Assembly (NCBI GenBank): GCA_036734545.1
Contig: DAIMYJ010000048.1
Span: 1-21,812, forward strand
Length of the DNA: 21,812 nt
Direction of reading: 5' to 3'
Source of the DNA: UBA7236 sp036734545
Lineage (GTDB): Bacteria; Bacteroidota; Bacteroidia; Chitinophagales; BACL12
Shown here piece after piece: positions 6,822 to 15,529 of the stretch. The translations under genes and the position numbers were made by a program. Positions within the stretch are counted from its first letter, which is position 1. Each line of letters opens with the position of its first letter. The notes under the pieces were generated by a model. That model saw only the letters and a program-made list of their open reading frames with translations. It had not been told where the DNA came from and did not search any database.

Positions 6822-8287
6822 CCACGCTGAACACCATATTATCCGCTATTCAGCCGGTATCCGTTACCGGTCCGGATCCTGCGTCAGTGACGGTGAATAT
6901 GATCACCGCCGACAGCCGCAAGGTGTCTGAGGGCTGTGTATTCGTAGCTGTGAAAGGTACAACGACCGACGGCCATCAGTTCATTTCGCAGGCCATTCAG
7001 TCAGGCGCTGCCGTGATCGTTGCCGAACAGGAAGTGGCAGTACCGGGAACCGTTATCTATATCCGTGTGCACAATGCCGCATTGGCCCTTGGCCAGCTGG
7101 CGCATGCGTGGTACGGTTATCCTTCGCGCAAACTCAAACTCATCGGTATCACCGGCACCAACGGTAAGACCACGACAGCTACATTATGCTATCATCTGCT
7201 GCGTGGTTTAGGTCAGACCTGTGGTTTGATCTCGACGGTGGAGAACCGCATACACGACGAGGTAGTGCCCTCAACACATACTACGCCCGACCCGGTGCAG
7301 TTAAATCAGTTACTCGCGCGGATGGTGGATGCGGGCTGCACACATGCCTGCATGGAGGTGAGTTCACACGCTGCACATCAGCATCGCATCGGCGGACTCG
7401 AATTCGCGGGCGGTGTCTTCACCAATATCACCCACGATCATCTCGATTATCACGGGACCTTCGATAATTATATCACCGCGAAGAAAATGTTCTTCGATAT
7501 CCTTCCGAAACACGCTTTCGCCCTCGTGAATGCCGATGACCGGAGGGGAATGGTGATGCTGCAGAACTGTGCGGCAAAGCACTATACGTTCAGTGTGAAG
7601 GGCTCAGCGGATTTCACCGCGCGCATCCGCGAGAATGCGATCACCGGCCTCGTGCTGCAATTGGACGGTACCGAATTCCATTCACTGCTGCTCGGCGAAT
7701 TCAATGCATGGAATATCCTCTGTGTATATGCCGTTGGCCTTTTACTCGGATTCCCGAAAGAACAGGTGCAAACCGTTTTGAGCGCGCAACAACCGGTGGA
7801 AGGACGTTTCGATGTGATCTATGCAGACAGTCGACGCATCACCGGCATCGTGGATTATGCACATACACCGGATGCCGTAGAAAAATTATTGAGCACCGTG
7901 CGATCCATGCTCAAGAAAGGACAGCAACTGATCACCGTGGTAGGCTGCGGCGGCGACCGCGACAGGGCCAAGCGTCCGGTGATGGCTGCTACCGCTGCGC
8001 GCCTGAGCGATCGGGTGATACTGACCAGTGATAATCCGCGCAGTGAAGAACCGGAAGCCATTATCCGCGAAATGGAAAGCGGACTCACCGGCACGGAAAG
8101 GAACCACTGCCTGTCCATCACTGAACGACGCGAAGCGATCCGCACCGCAGTGATGCTCGCGCAAACCGGTGATGTCATTTGTGTGGTAGGGAAGGGGCAT
8201 GAAAAATATCAGGAGATCAAAGGTGTGAAACACCCGTTCGACGATAAGCAAGTATTACGTGAAACATTCAAATCCGCAGCACACTGA
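6818..8287 (+). CDS. murE: UDP-MurNAc-L-Ala-D-Glu:meso-diaminopimelate ligase MurE
   Basis: ATP-dependent cytoplasmic ligase adding the third amino acid of the peptidoglycan stem peptide. The 489 residues contain the N-terminal UDP-binding domain with TADSRKVSEG (30-38), the ATP loop GTNGKTT (113-119), THTTPDP (153-159), EVSSHA (180-185), THDHLDYHGT (205-214) with the carbamylated-lysine region AKK (221-223), and the C-terminal specificity motif DNPRSEEP (405-412). DNPR marks meso-diaminopimelate rather than lysine specificity, so this organism should have a DAP-type wall. The ATG at 6818 overlaps the ftsI stop (ATGA); a longer in-frame reading from 6593 would run antisense-free through the ftsI PASTA domain and is not credible. 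The stop shares one base with the mraY start. Confidence 0.97.
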   Translation: MTTLNTILSAIQPVSVTGPDPASVTVNMITADSRKVSEGCVFVAVKGTTTDGHQFISQAIQSGAAVIVAEQEVAVPGTVIYIRVHNAALALGQLAHAWYGYPSRKLKLIGITGTNGKTTTATLCYHLLRGLGQTCGLISTVENRIHDEVVPSTHTTPDPVQLNQLLARMVDAGCTHACMEVSSHAAHQHRIGGLEFAGGVFTNITHDHLDYHGTFDNYITAKKMFFDILPKHAFALVNADDRRGMVMLQNCAAKHYTFSVKGSADFTARIRENAITGLVLQLDGTEFHSLLLGEFNAWNILCVYAVGLLLGFPKEQVQTVLSAQQPVEGRFDVIYADSRRITGIVDYAHTPDAVEKLLSTVRSMLKKGQQLITVVGCGGDRDRAKRPVMAATAARLSDRVILTSDNPRSEEPEAIIREMESGLTGTERNHCLSITERREAIRTAVMLAQTGDVICVVGKGHEKYQEIKGVKHPFDDKQVLRETFKSAAH

Positions 8288-9591
8288 TGTTATACTATTT
8301 ATTCAACTGGCTCGACCAGCAATATGATGTTCCCGGTGCAGGGGTGTTCCAATACCTGTCATTCCGCGCCGGCATGGCCGTATTGCTCTCGCTGATCATT
8401 TCCATCATCATCGGCAAAAGGATCATCCGTATGCTGCAGAAAATGCAGATCGGTGAGACCGTGCGCGATCTCGGACTGGAAGGGCAACTCAGCAAGAAAG
8501 GCACACCGACCATGGGCGGTATCATCATCATCCTTGCGCTGCTGATCCCCGTATTATTGCTTGCCGACCTCCGGAATATTTATGTCATCCTCATGTTGAT
8601 CGTGACCGTATGGATGGGACTGATCGGATTTCTGGATGATTATATCAAAGTGTTCCGCAAGAACAAGGAAGGACTGCGCGCGAAATTCAAATTGATGGGT
8701 CAGGTAGGCCTTGGCGCTATTGTTGGCCTGGTGCTGTATTTCTCGGATGACATCAAGCTGCGTGATTACGATCATATTTATGTGTATGCAGTAGAAGATG
8801 GTTTACCAGTTGGCAGACCTGTTGAAGTGTATGATGCCCAGGGTGTGCGCCTCGAAGGGAACGGGCAACTGGATGCCGACGGTTCGCGATACCTGAGTCA
8901 TGATACACGTTCCACCAAGTCTACCATCCCGCTCGTAAAAAATAACGAATTCGACTACGAATGGCTGGTGAGCTGGGCTTCGGATGACACACAGCGCTGG
9001 CTGTTTCCGCTGGTATTCGTGGCCATTATCATTATTATCATCACAGCCGTAAGTAATGGTGCCAATCTTACTGACGGCCTGGATGGTCTGGCGGCAGGAA
9101 CTTCAACCATCATTGTGATCACCCTGCTCATTTTCGCGTATGTGGCCGGTAACGCCATTTTGAGTGATTACCTCAACATCATGTACATACCGGACTCCGG
9201 TGAGCTGGTGGTGTTCAGCGCGGCGCTTATTGGTGCCTGCATCGGCTTCCTCTGGTATAATGCTTTTCCGGCACAGGTCTTCATGGGTGATACCGGCAGT
9301 CTGACCATCGGCGGTATCATCGCTTCACTTGCCATCGTCATCCGCAAGGAATTATTGATACCGGTATTGTGCGGGATTTTCCTTGTGGAGAACCTGAGCG
9401 TGATGATACAGGTGAGTTACTTCAAATACACGAAAAGAAAATACGGTGAAGGGCGGCGCATTTTCCTTATGAGCCCGTTGCATCATCATTATCAGAAGAA
9501 AGGCATGTTCGAGACCAAGATCGTAACACGGTTCTGGATCGTAACCATATTACTGGCTATTGTAACCATCGTAACACTGAAGGTTCGTTAA
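8287..9591 (+). CDS. mraY: Phospho-N-acetylmuramoyl-pentapeptide transferase MraY
   Basis: Polytopic inner-membrane enzyme that joins UDP-MurNAc-pentapeptide to undecaprenyl phosphate, making lipid I. Conserved blocks are KKGTPTMGG (70-78), FLDDY with the metal-site Asp pair (D117, D118), NGANLTDGLDGLAAG (257-271), AFPAQVFMGDTGSL, and SPLHHHYQKKGM (the triple-His loop) near the C-terminus. At 434 residues it is about 70 longer than the E. coli-type enzyme; the extra sequence lies at about 154-232 between transmembrane helices 4 and 5 (periplasmic by topology) and is rich in D, E, G and V. Part of the insert (STIPLVKNNEFDY) resembles a segment I remember from other Bacteroidota MraY proteins. 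Start and stop overlap murE and murD by one base each. Confidence 0.97.
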   Translation: MLYYLFNWLDQQYDVPGAGVFQYLSFRAGMAVLLSLIISIIIGKRIIRMLQKMQIGETVRDLGLEGQLSKKGTPTMGGIIIILALLIPVLLLADLRNIYVILMLIVTVWMGLIGFLDDYIKVFRKNKEGLRAKFKLMGQVGLGAIVGLVLYFSDDIKLRDYDHIYVYAVEDGLPVGRPVEVYDAQGVRLEGNGQLDADGSRYLSHDTRSTKSTIPLVKNNEFDYEWLVSWASDDTQRWLFPLVFVAIIIIIITAVSNGANLTDGLDGLAAGTSTIIVITLLIFAYVAGNAILSDYLNIMYIPDSGELVVFSAALIGACIGFLWYNAFPAQVFMGDTGSLTIGGIIASLAIVIRKELLIPVLCGIFLVENLSVMIQVSYFKYTKRKYGEGRRIFLMSPLHHHYQKKGMFETKIVTRFWIVTILLAIVTIVTLKVR

Positions 9592-10943
9592 TGGGCAAAC
9601 GCATCGTCATATTAGGTTCAGGCGAAAGCGGCACCGGCGCTGCCATACTGGCACAGCAGAAGGGCTTCGACGTGTTTGTATCCGACAAGGGTACGATACG
9701 CGAGCGGTATAAGCATGTGCTGCAGCAGCATCAGATACCTTTTGAGGAAGGCAAGCACTCCATGGATGTCATTCTTGCTGCCGACGAGATCATCAAAAGC
9801 CCCGGCATACAGGAAAAATATCCGGTGATGAAGGAGATCCGTGCAGCAGGAAAATCGGTGATCGGAGAGATCGAATTTGCATTCCGGTATTGCACCGGTA
9901 AGGTGATCGCCATCACGGGCAGTAACGGAAAATCGACCTGCACATCCCTGACCTATCACATGATGAAAAAGGCCGGTTGCGATGTAGAGATCGGCGGCAA
10001 TATCGGCAAAAGCTTTGCCGAACTGGTTGCGCATACGGCACACGAATACTATGTGCTGGAAGTAAGCAATTTCCAGCTGGATGACAGCGTCACCTTCAAG
10101 CCCTTCATTTCGGTATTGCTGAATATCACCCCTGACCACCTCGACAGTTACGAGTACCAGTTCCAACGCTATATCGATTCAAAATTCCGCATCACCATGA
10201 ATCAAACCACCGGAGATCATTTCATTTTTTGTGAGGATGATCCGGTGATCAAAGCAGAGATGCAAAAGCGGCATACACCATTCCTGAGTAACACAGCCAA
10301 CCTGCTCACTTTCACGCTGGATGACCGACAGCATGAAGGTGCCTGGGTGGCTGACAATTCCATACATATTCAATTTAAACAAAACCACTTTCACATGACC
10401 ATCAACGAACTTGCGCTACAAGGAAAACACAACCAGTACAACTCCATGGCTGCCGGCATTGTCGGCAAGGTGCTGGGATTAAAGAACGAAAGCATTCGCG
10501 AAAGCTTTGCCGATTTCAGCGGACTGGAGCATCGCCTCGAATTCGTGGCCAAGGTACACGGCATCTCTTTCATCAATGACTCCAAAGCCACCAACATCAA
10601 CAGCACCTGGTATGCACTCGAAAGCCAGAATGAGCCTGTGATCTGGATCGTAGGGGGTATCGACAAAGGCAATGACTATTCTTTGATCACCGATCTCGTG
10701 AAGAAAAAGGTGAAGGCCATCGTATGCCTCGGTAAAGACAACACCCGCATCCACGAAGCATTCGGCAAACTGGTGGATATTCTCGTGAATACCGAGACCA
10801 TGCAGGATTGCGTACAAATGGCTTACCGCCTCGGCAAGAATGGCGATGTGGTGCTGCTGTCGCCCGCCTGCGCGTCGTTCGACCTGTTCGAGAATTTCGA
10901 GGATCGCGGCAATCAATTCAAACAAATGGTGCGTCAGTTGTGA
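9591..10943 (+). CDS. murD: UDP-N-acetylmuramoylalanine:D-glutamate ligase MurD
   Basis: Cytoplasmic Mur ligase adding D-glutamate to UDP-MurNAc-L-Ala. The 450-residue product has a Rossmann-like N-terminus (GKRIVILGSGESGTG), the ATP loop GSNGKST (110-116), LEVSNFQLD with the conserved Ser-Asn-Phe-Gln-Leu, ITPDHLDSY, HRLEFVAKVHGISFINDSKATN and LSPACASFDLFENFEDRGNQF, the last being diagnostic for MurD over its paralogues. The ATG shares the A of the mraY stop (TAATG). It is followed by a 50-base gap before ftsW, one of the few non-overlapping joints in the cluster; I see no convincing promoter in that gap. Confidence 0.97.
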   Translation: MGKRIVILGSGESGTGAAILAQQKGFDVFVSDKGTIRERYKHVLQQHQIPFEEGKHSMDVILAADEIIKSPGIQEKYPVMKEIRAAGKSVIGEIEFAFRYCTGKVIAITGSNGKSTCTSLTYHMMKKAGCDVEIGGNIGKSFAELVAHTAHEYYVLEVSNFQLDDSVTFKPFISVLLNITPDHLDSYEYQFQRYIDSKFRITMNQTTGDHFIFCEDDPVIKAEMQKRHTPFLSNTANLLTFTLDDRQHEGAWVADNSIHIQFKQNHFHMTINELALQGKHNQYNSMAAGIVGKVLGLKNESIRESFADFSGLEHRLEFVAKVHGISFINDSKATNINSTWYALESQNEPVIWIVGGIDKGNDYSLITDLVKKKVKAIVCLGKDNTRIHEAFGKLVDILVNTETMQDCVQMAYRLGKNGDVVLLSPACASFDLFENFEDRGNQFKQMVRQL

Positions 10944-10993
10944 TTATCAGCATGCAATAAGCACATCGATCTGATATTTCAATCATACTAGTA

Positions 10994-12226
10994 ATGTCGA
11001 AACCCGTTCAATACGTTTTCAATAAGGTGCATGGCGACCGGTATATCTGGCTCGTGGTGTTCGTATTGTCGGTGTTCTCGATACTGGCGGTCTACAGCTC
11101 AACGGAAACCCTGGCGTATAAATCGGCCGGCGGTAATACAGAGTATTATCTGATCAAACATTCGGTCATCCTCCTGTTTGGCATAGTGCTCATGTATCTC
11201 AGTCACCTGATCCCGTATCGCTATTACAGCAGGATCGCGCAGATATTGCTCTGGCTGAGTGTGCCTGCGCTGATGTATACCATGTTCCTGGCGCCGGAAG
11301 TGAATGACGCTTCGCGTTGGATCACCCTGCCGGTCATCAACCTCACGTTCCAGACCTCTGACCTTGCGCGTTTTGCACTGATCATGTATACGGCGAGGGT
11401 GCTTTCGAAGAAACAGGATAAAGTGGACAGTTTCAAGGAAGCCTTTGTGCCGGTGATCATGCCTATTGCCATTATTTGTGCGCTCATCCTGCCGGAGAAC
11501 TTATCTACGGCGAGTGTATTGTTCTTTACCTGTATTGTACTCATGTTCGTTGGACGGGTAAATTTCAAATACATTGCGCTCACTATCCTCGCCGGTATGG
11601 TGCTGATCGGAGTGATCATTGCCATGGCGTATGCCTTTCCCAATGTTGGTCGTTTGGGAACCTGGAAGGCGCGCGTGGATACCTTCGTTGAAGGTGGTGA
11701 TGCCGATGACACCTATCAGACCGACCAGGCCAAGATCGCCATCGCTAAAGGTGGTATACTCGGTGTTGGTCCGGGTAATTCAACACAGAAAGATTTTCTG
11801 CCCTATCCGTATGCCGACTTCATCTTCGCCACCATTCTGGAAGAATACGGTTTGGTTGGCGGGTTGATCATGATATTTCTGTATCTCGCATTTCTCTATC
11901 GATGTATACGCATCGTATTGAAAGCGCCAACCAGTTTTGGCGCTCTGCTGGCCGTAGGACTCGGCCTCAGTTTGTGCATTCAGGCATTCATCAATATGGG
12001 TGTGGCGGTGCATTTGTTGCCCACCACGGGTTTGACACTCCCGCTGGTGAGCATGGGCGGTACCAGTCTGTGGTTCACCAGCCTCAGCATCGGCATCATC
12101 CTCAGCGTCAGCCGTGAGATCGAGAAACCGGAAGAAGAGGAGGAAGACGCCGAGTCAGTAGAATCGGATGAAGAAACTGAAGAAGAAATGGACGAAGAAA
12201 CCCCTGCACCCCAAACAAAAAAATAG
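10994..12226 (+). CDS. ftsW: SEDS peptidoglycan glycosyltransferase FtsW
   Basis: Multi-pass septal glycan polymerase working with FtsI. The 410 residues give about ten hydrophobic segments; SEDS landmarks include NDASRWI (104-110; many FtsW proteins have NGA here), FQTSDLARF (119-127), the large loop with TDQAKIAIAKGGILGVGPGNS, the catalytic-site aspartate in PYADFIFATILEEYG (D275), and the C-terminal PTTGLTLPLVSMGGTS (343-358). The cytoplasmic tail from about 375 to 405 is almost solid Glu/Asp. Position between murD and murG and the presence of the FtsI partner upstream favour FtsW over RodA. The tail is followed by a short gap with CAAC heptamers before murG. Confidence 0.95.
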   Translation: MSKPVQYVFNKVHGDRYIWLVVFVLSVFSILAVYSSTETLAYKSAGGNTEYYLIKHSVILLFGIVLMYLSHLIPYRYYSRIAQILLWLSVPALMYTMFLAPEVNDASRWITLPVINLTFQTSDLARFALIMYTARVLSKKQDKVDSFKEAFVPVIMPIAIICALILPENLSTASVLFFTCIVLMFVGRVNFKYIALTILAGMVLIGVIIAMAYAFPNVGRLGTWKARVDTFVEGGDADDTYQTDQAKIAIAKGGILGVGPGNSTQKDFLPYPYADFIFATILEEYGLVGGLIMIFLYLAFLYRCIRIVLKAPTSFGALLAVGLGLSLCIQAFINMGVAVHLLPTTGLTLPLVSMGGTSLWFTSLSIGIILSVSREIEKPEEEEEDAESVESDEETEEEMDEETPAPQTKK

Positions 12227-12239
12227 AAAACGAAACCCC

Positions 12240-12274
12240 CAACATACAACATTCAACTTTCAACCTCCAACCCA
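12240..12274 (+). repeat. Five CAACnnn heptamers directly before murG start
   Basis: CAACATA (12240), CAACATT (12247), CAACTTT (12254), CAACCTC (12261) and CAACCCA (12268) follow each other without spacing and end at the base before the murG ATG. The unit CAAC recurs just inside the gene. The leader is therefore poor in G and free of a Shine-Dalgarno sequence. Such CAACTTT-like strings occur, as I recall, between genes in many Bacteroidota. Confidence 0.8.
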
Positions 12275-13378
12275 ATGTCCAACCTCAACATACTCATCAG
12301 CGGCGGCGGAACAGGTGGCCACATCTTTCCGGCCATTGCCATTGCCAATGAGATCAAACGGCGACGTCCGGACGCCCATATTCTCTTCGTTGGGGCGAAG
12401 GATAAAATGGAGATGGAGAAAGTGCCGAAGGCCGGCTATCGCATCGAAGGATTATGGATCAGCGGATTCCACCGCAGTCTGGACATGCGCAATCTGAGCT
12501 TCCCCTTTAAACTGATCGCAAGCTATTTCAAGGCCGGCAGCATTGTCAGGTCTTTTGAACCCGATATCGCCATCGGCACCGGTGGTTTTGCCAGCGGACC
12601 TGCACTGAACGCAGCTATCCGTCATGGTGTTCCGGCCATCATTCAGGAGCAGAATTCCTATCCCGGTGTCACCAATAAGATACTCTCCAAAAAAGCAAAA
12701 GTGGTATGTGTGGCCTATGATGGTATGGAGAAATATTTCCCGGCAGATAAGATCGTAAAGACCGGCAATCCGGTGCGCCAAAATATTGTATTGTGCAACG
12801 TGAAGCCCGAAAAGGCCAGAATAGATTTTGACCTCGATGCCGACAGTAAAGTACTGTTCATCGTCGGAGGCAGTCTCGGCAGCCGTACATTGAATAATTG
12901 TATGATCGGCGGACTCGATGAATTGCGCGATGCGGGCATTCAGGTGATCTGGCAGACCGGTACTGCCATGTATGAAACCTGCAAGCAGGCGGCCCGCGGT
13001 TATGATAATGTGCGTGTGCATGACTTCATCAGCAATATTGACCATGCGTATGCTGCGGCCGATATCATCGTTTCACGCGCAGGCGCCATTGCCATTTCGG
13101 AGTTGTGCCTGGTGGCCAAGCCGGTGATCCTTGTGCCTTTCCCGTTCGCGGCAGAAGATCATCAGACCAAAAATGCGCAGGCACTGGTGAAGGCAGATGC
13201 GGCCATCAGCATCAGTGACAAACAGGCGCCGGTGGAATTGATACCGGCAGCCATCAGCCTTATGGCCGACACGGAAAAACGCAACCGCATGTCGGCCAAT
13301 ATCCGCCCGTTCGCCATTGCGGATGCCGCAGAGCGGATCGTGGATGAAGTGTTCAGGTGTATAGAACAAAAGCAATAA
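12275..13378 (+). CDS. murG: UDP-GlcNAc:undecaprenyl-pyrophosphoryl-MurNAc-pentapeptide GlcNAc transferase MurG
   Basis: Peripheral inner-face glycosyltransferase (GT28, GT-B fold) that turns lipid I into lipid II. The 367-residue length is normal. N-terminal acceptor loop ISGGGTGGHIFPA (8-20), the second glycine-rich loop GTGGFASGPAL near 108, IQEQNSYPGVTNK, a third loop VGGSLGSRTLN near 205, and the donor-binding region IVSRAGAIAISEL followed by PFPFAAEDHQTKNAQALV are all present. The ATG is fixed by the glycine loop close to the N-terminus. It is separated from murC by 10 bases. Confidence 0.97.
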   Translation: MSNLNILISGGGTGGHIFPAIAIANEIKRRRPDAHILFVGAKDKMEMEKVPKAGYRIEGLWISGFHRSLDMRNLSFPFKLIASYFKAGSIVRSFEPDIAIGTGGFASGPALNAAIRHGVPAIIQEQNSYPGVTNKILSKKAKVVCVAYDGMEKYFPADKIVKTGNPVRQNIVLCNVKPEKARIDFDLDADSKVLFIVGGSLGSRTLNNCMIGGLDELRDAGIQVIWQTGTAMYETCKQAARGYDNVRVHDFISNIDHAYAAADIIVSRAGAIAISELCLVAKPVILVPFPFAAEDHQTKNAQALVKADAAISISDKQAPVELIPAAISLMADTEKRNRMSANIRPFAIADAAERIVDEVFRCIEQKQ

Positions 13379-13388
13379 GATCAAGGTG

Positions 13389-14735
13389 ATGCAACCGGAT
13401 AACATACAGCGTGTATATCTCATCGGGATCGGCGGTATCGGCATGAGCGCCCTCGCCCGCTATTTCAAATATCGCGGTGCGGAGGTGTCGGGTTATGACC
13501 GCACGCCCACACCACTCACCGATGCACTGACCGCCGAAGGTATGCACATCCACTTTGAGGATGATATCGAACAGCTGGATGCGAAAGCCGAACTGGTGAT
13601 CTATACGCCCGCCATCCCCAAACACCATACAGAACTCAATTTTTATCTCGACAATGATTATCCGGTGATGAAACGCTCAGAAGTACTGGGCATCCTCAGC
13701 CGCGATAAATTCACCATCGCCGTCAGCGGATCACACGGCAAGACCACCGTGAGCAGTATGATCACCTGGATACTCAAACATTCCGGTTACGACTGCACCG
13801 CATTTTTAGGTGGTATCTGCACCAACTTCGCCTCCAATTTCGTATTCGGCCAGAACGATGTGATGGTGGCCGAAGCCGATGAGTTCGACCGCTCTTTCAT
13901 GCGTTTATTTCCGAACATCACGGTAGTGACGGCCGTGGATTCAGATCACCTGGAGATCTATGGCACACAGGCCGAAGTAGAGAAGGCATTCACCGAGTTC
14001 GCCAATAAGACGGAAGCCGGCGGACTGGTCGTGGCCAAGCATGGCTTACCTATCATTCCCCATCTGGAGCAGGAGGTGCGCACCTATGCCCTCGATAATA
14101 CCGAAGCCGATCTGTATGCGGCACATTACAGCATTACCCTGCAGGGCAGTGAGGTAGAGCTGAACAACGGTATCCGCTTCACACTCACTTATCCGGGCCT
14201 GCACAATATTGAAAATGCCGTTGCCGCCACGGCCGTTGCGCTGCAGCTGGGTGTGGCGCCCGAACATATCGGTGCGGCACTCAATGCGTTTGCCGGTATC
14301 TACCGCCGCTTCGAGCGGATATACAGCAACGACCGCATGGTGTATTTCGATGATTACGCCCATCATCCCGAAGAGATCCGCATGTTCCTGAAGAGTGTCA
14401 GGGCCATGTATCCCGATAAGCATATCACCGCCATTTTTCAGCCCCATCTGTTCACCCGCACGCGCGACCTCGCCGATGGTTTTGCCGCCAGCCTCGATCA
14501 GGCCGATGCGGTGATCCTGCTGCCCATCTATCCGGCACGTGAAGAACCTATTCCCGGTGTGACCAGCGATGTCATTCTCAGCCGAATGCAAAATTCCAAC
14601 CGCCGACTCCTGAGTAAAGAGGCCGTGCTGGAGACGATCCGCGAAGGTGACTTCGAAGTACTGTGCACCATCGGGGCCGGTGATATCGATAAACTCGTTC
14701 AGCCCATCAAAGCCATCCTGAGCCAAAAAACATGA
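13389..14735 (+). CDS. murC: UDP-N-acetylmuramate:L-alanine ligase MurC
   Basis: First Mur ligase of the stem peptide pathway; cytoplasmic and ATP-dependent. With the ATG at 13389 it has 448 residues. Landmarks: YLIGIGGIGMSALARY (10-25) of the UDP-binding domain, ATP loop GSHGKTT (114-120), EADEFDRSF, the DHLE motif, AGIYRRFE, FDDYAHHPEEI and FQPHLFTRT, which together are specific to MurC. A GTG codon immediately before (13386) is an alternative start; it adds one Met and overlaps an AAGGTG string, so the choice is not decided by sequence. The stop overlaps ftsQ as ATGA. Confidence 0.96.
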   Translation: MQPDNIQRVYLIGIGGIGMSALARYFKYRGAEVSGYDRTPTPLTDALTAEGMHIHFEDDIEQLDAKAELVIYTPAIPKHHTELNFYLDNDYPVMKRSEVLGILSRDKFTIAVSGSHGKTTVSSMITWILKHSGYDCTAFLGGICTNFASNFVFGQNDVMVAEADEFDRSFMRLFPNITVVTAVDSDHLEIYGTQAEVEKAFTEFANKTEAGGLVVAKHGLPIIPHLEQEVRTYALDNTEADLYAAHYSITLQGSEVELNNGIRFTLTYPGLHNIENAVAATAVALQLGVAPEHIGAALNAFAGIYRRFERIYSNDRMVYFDDYAHHPEEIRMFLKSVRAMYPDKHITAIFQPHLFTRTRDLADGFAASLDQADAVILLPIYPAREEPIPGVTSDVILSRMQNSNRRLLSKEAVLETIREGDFEVLCTIGAGDIDKLVQPIKAILSQKT

Positions 14736-15529
14736 CCACCAAACAAAAAGTGATACGGTTCTTAGGTGTGCTGCTGCTGTTCGCCTGCGCAGGCGGACTC
14801 ATTGTGCTTACCTCGTTCAATGCCGACCGGCAGGAGGCAACGCTGTGCCCCGAGGTGTCGATCAGCATCGATCATGAGAACGGTATGTACTTCATCGACC
14901 AGGCGGATGTCAGGGAACTGCTGGGAACGGAATATGGCGATTCGGTGAAGGGCGATGCGCTTGCTGATATCCGCGTGGGCCGTATCGAAAAGCTGCTCGA
15001 AGAGAATCCCTATGTGCAGGATGCAGAATCATGGATAGATGCGAATGGTAAAATGCATATCGAAATTGTACAAAAACAACCTATCGTGCGTGTTATTAAC
15101 AAGTACGGTGTGCATTACTATATGAATAATATAGGTAATAAGATACCGATCAGCGATAAATTTACAGCCCGTGTACCTGTCGTTACAGGAAGCATAGAAG
15201 AAGGCACTTTTAACGCAGACATGGCAACAACTCCGGCGCTACAAAACACCCTTACCCTGGCAACGTATATCCAGTCGGACCCATTCTGGAGCGCACAGAT
15301 CGAACAGATCGTTGTTGCCGGTGACGGCACCTTCACCCTGATACCGAAATTGGGCGACCATAAGATCCTGTTCGGCGGGATCGCACACATGGAAGATAAA
15401 TTCCGGAAGATGCAGATCTTCTATACCGAAGGCCTTAGTCACACCGGATGGAACACATATACCACTTTCAAACTCGACTACGCAGGTCAGATCGTTTGTG
15501 AACAAAAAATCAGCTATGAACAACAGTAA
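14732..15529 (+). CDS. ftsQ: Division protein FtsQ (POTRA-type, bitopic)
   Basis: Bitopic inner-membrane scaffold of the FtsQLB complex. The 265 residues show a short basic N-terminus, one transmembrane helix (about 8-27, FLGVLLLFACAGGLIVL), then a periplasmic part beginning with a POTRA-like region (MYFIDQADVRELLG, and RIEKLLEENPYVQDAESWID) and a beta domain (KQPIVRVINKYGVHYYMNNIGNKIP with the typical D/N-x-x-G-x-x-x-P pattern) extending to the end. Sequence identity within the family is low, so position between murC and ftsA carries much of the weight. Its end overlaps ftsA by 14 bases. Confidence 0.93.
   Translation: MTTKQKVIRFLGVLLLFACAGGLIVLTSFNADRQEATLCPEVSISIDHENGMYFIDQADVRELLGTEYGDSVKGDALADIRVGRIEKLLEENPYVQDAESWIDANGKMHIEIVQKQPIVRVINKYGVHYYMNNIGNKIPISDKFTARVPVVTGSIEEGTFNADMATTPALQNTLTLATYIQSDPFWSAQIEQIVVAGDGTFTLIPKLGDHKILFGGIAHMEDKFRKMQIFYTEGLSHTGWNTYTTFKLDYAGQIVCEQKISYEQQ

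Noticed and set aside
14046..14726. Minus-strand open frame (226 codons) inside murC
   Set aside because: Antisense to a well-supported gene, with no recognisable domain.
15498..15515. GTG start for ftsA at 15498
   Set aside because: It adds only six residues within ftsQ; the ATG at 15516 lies directly before the conserved N-terminal strand. It cannot be fully excluded.
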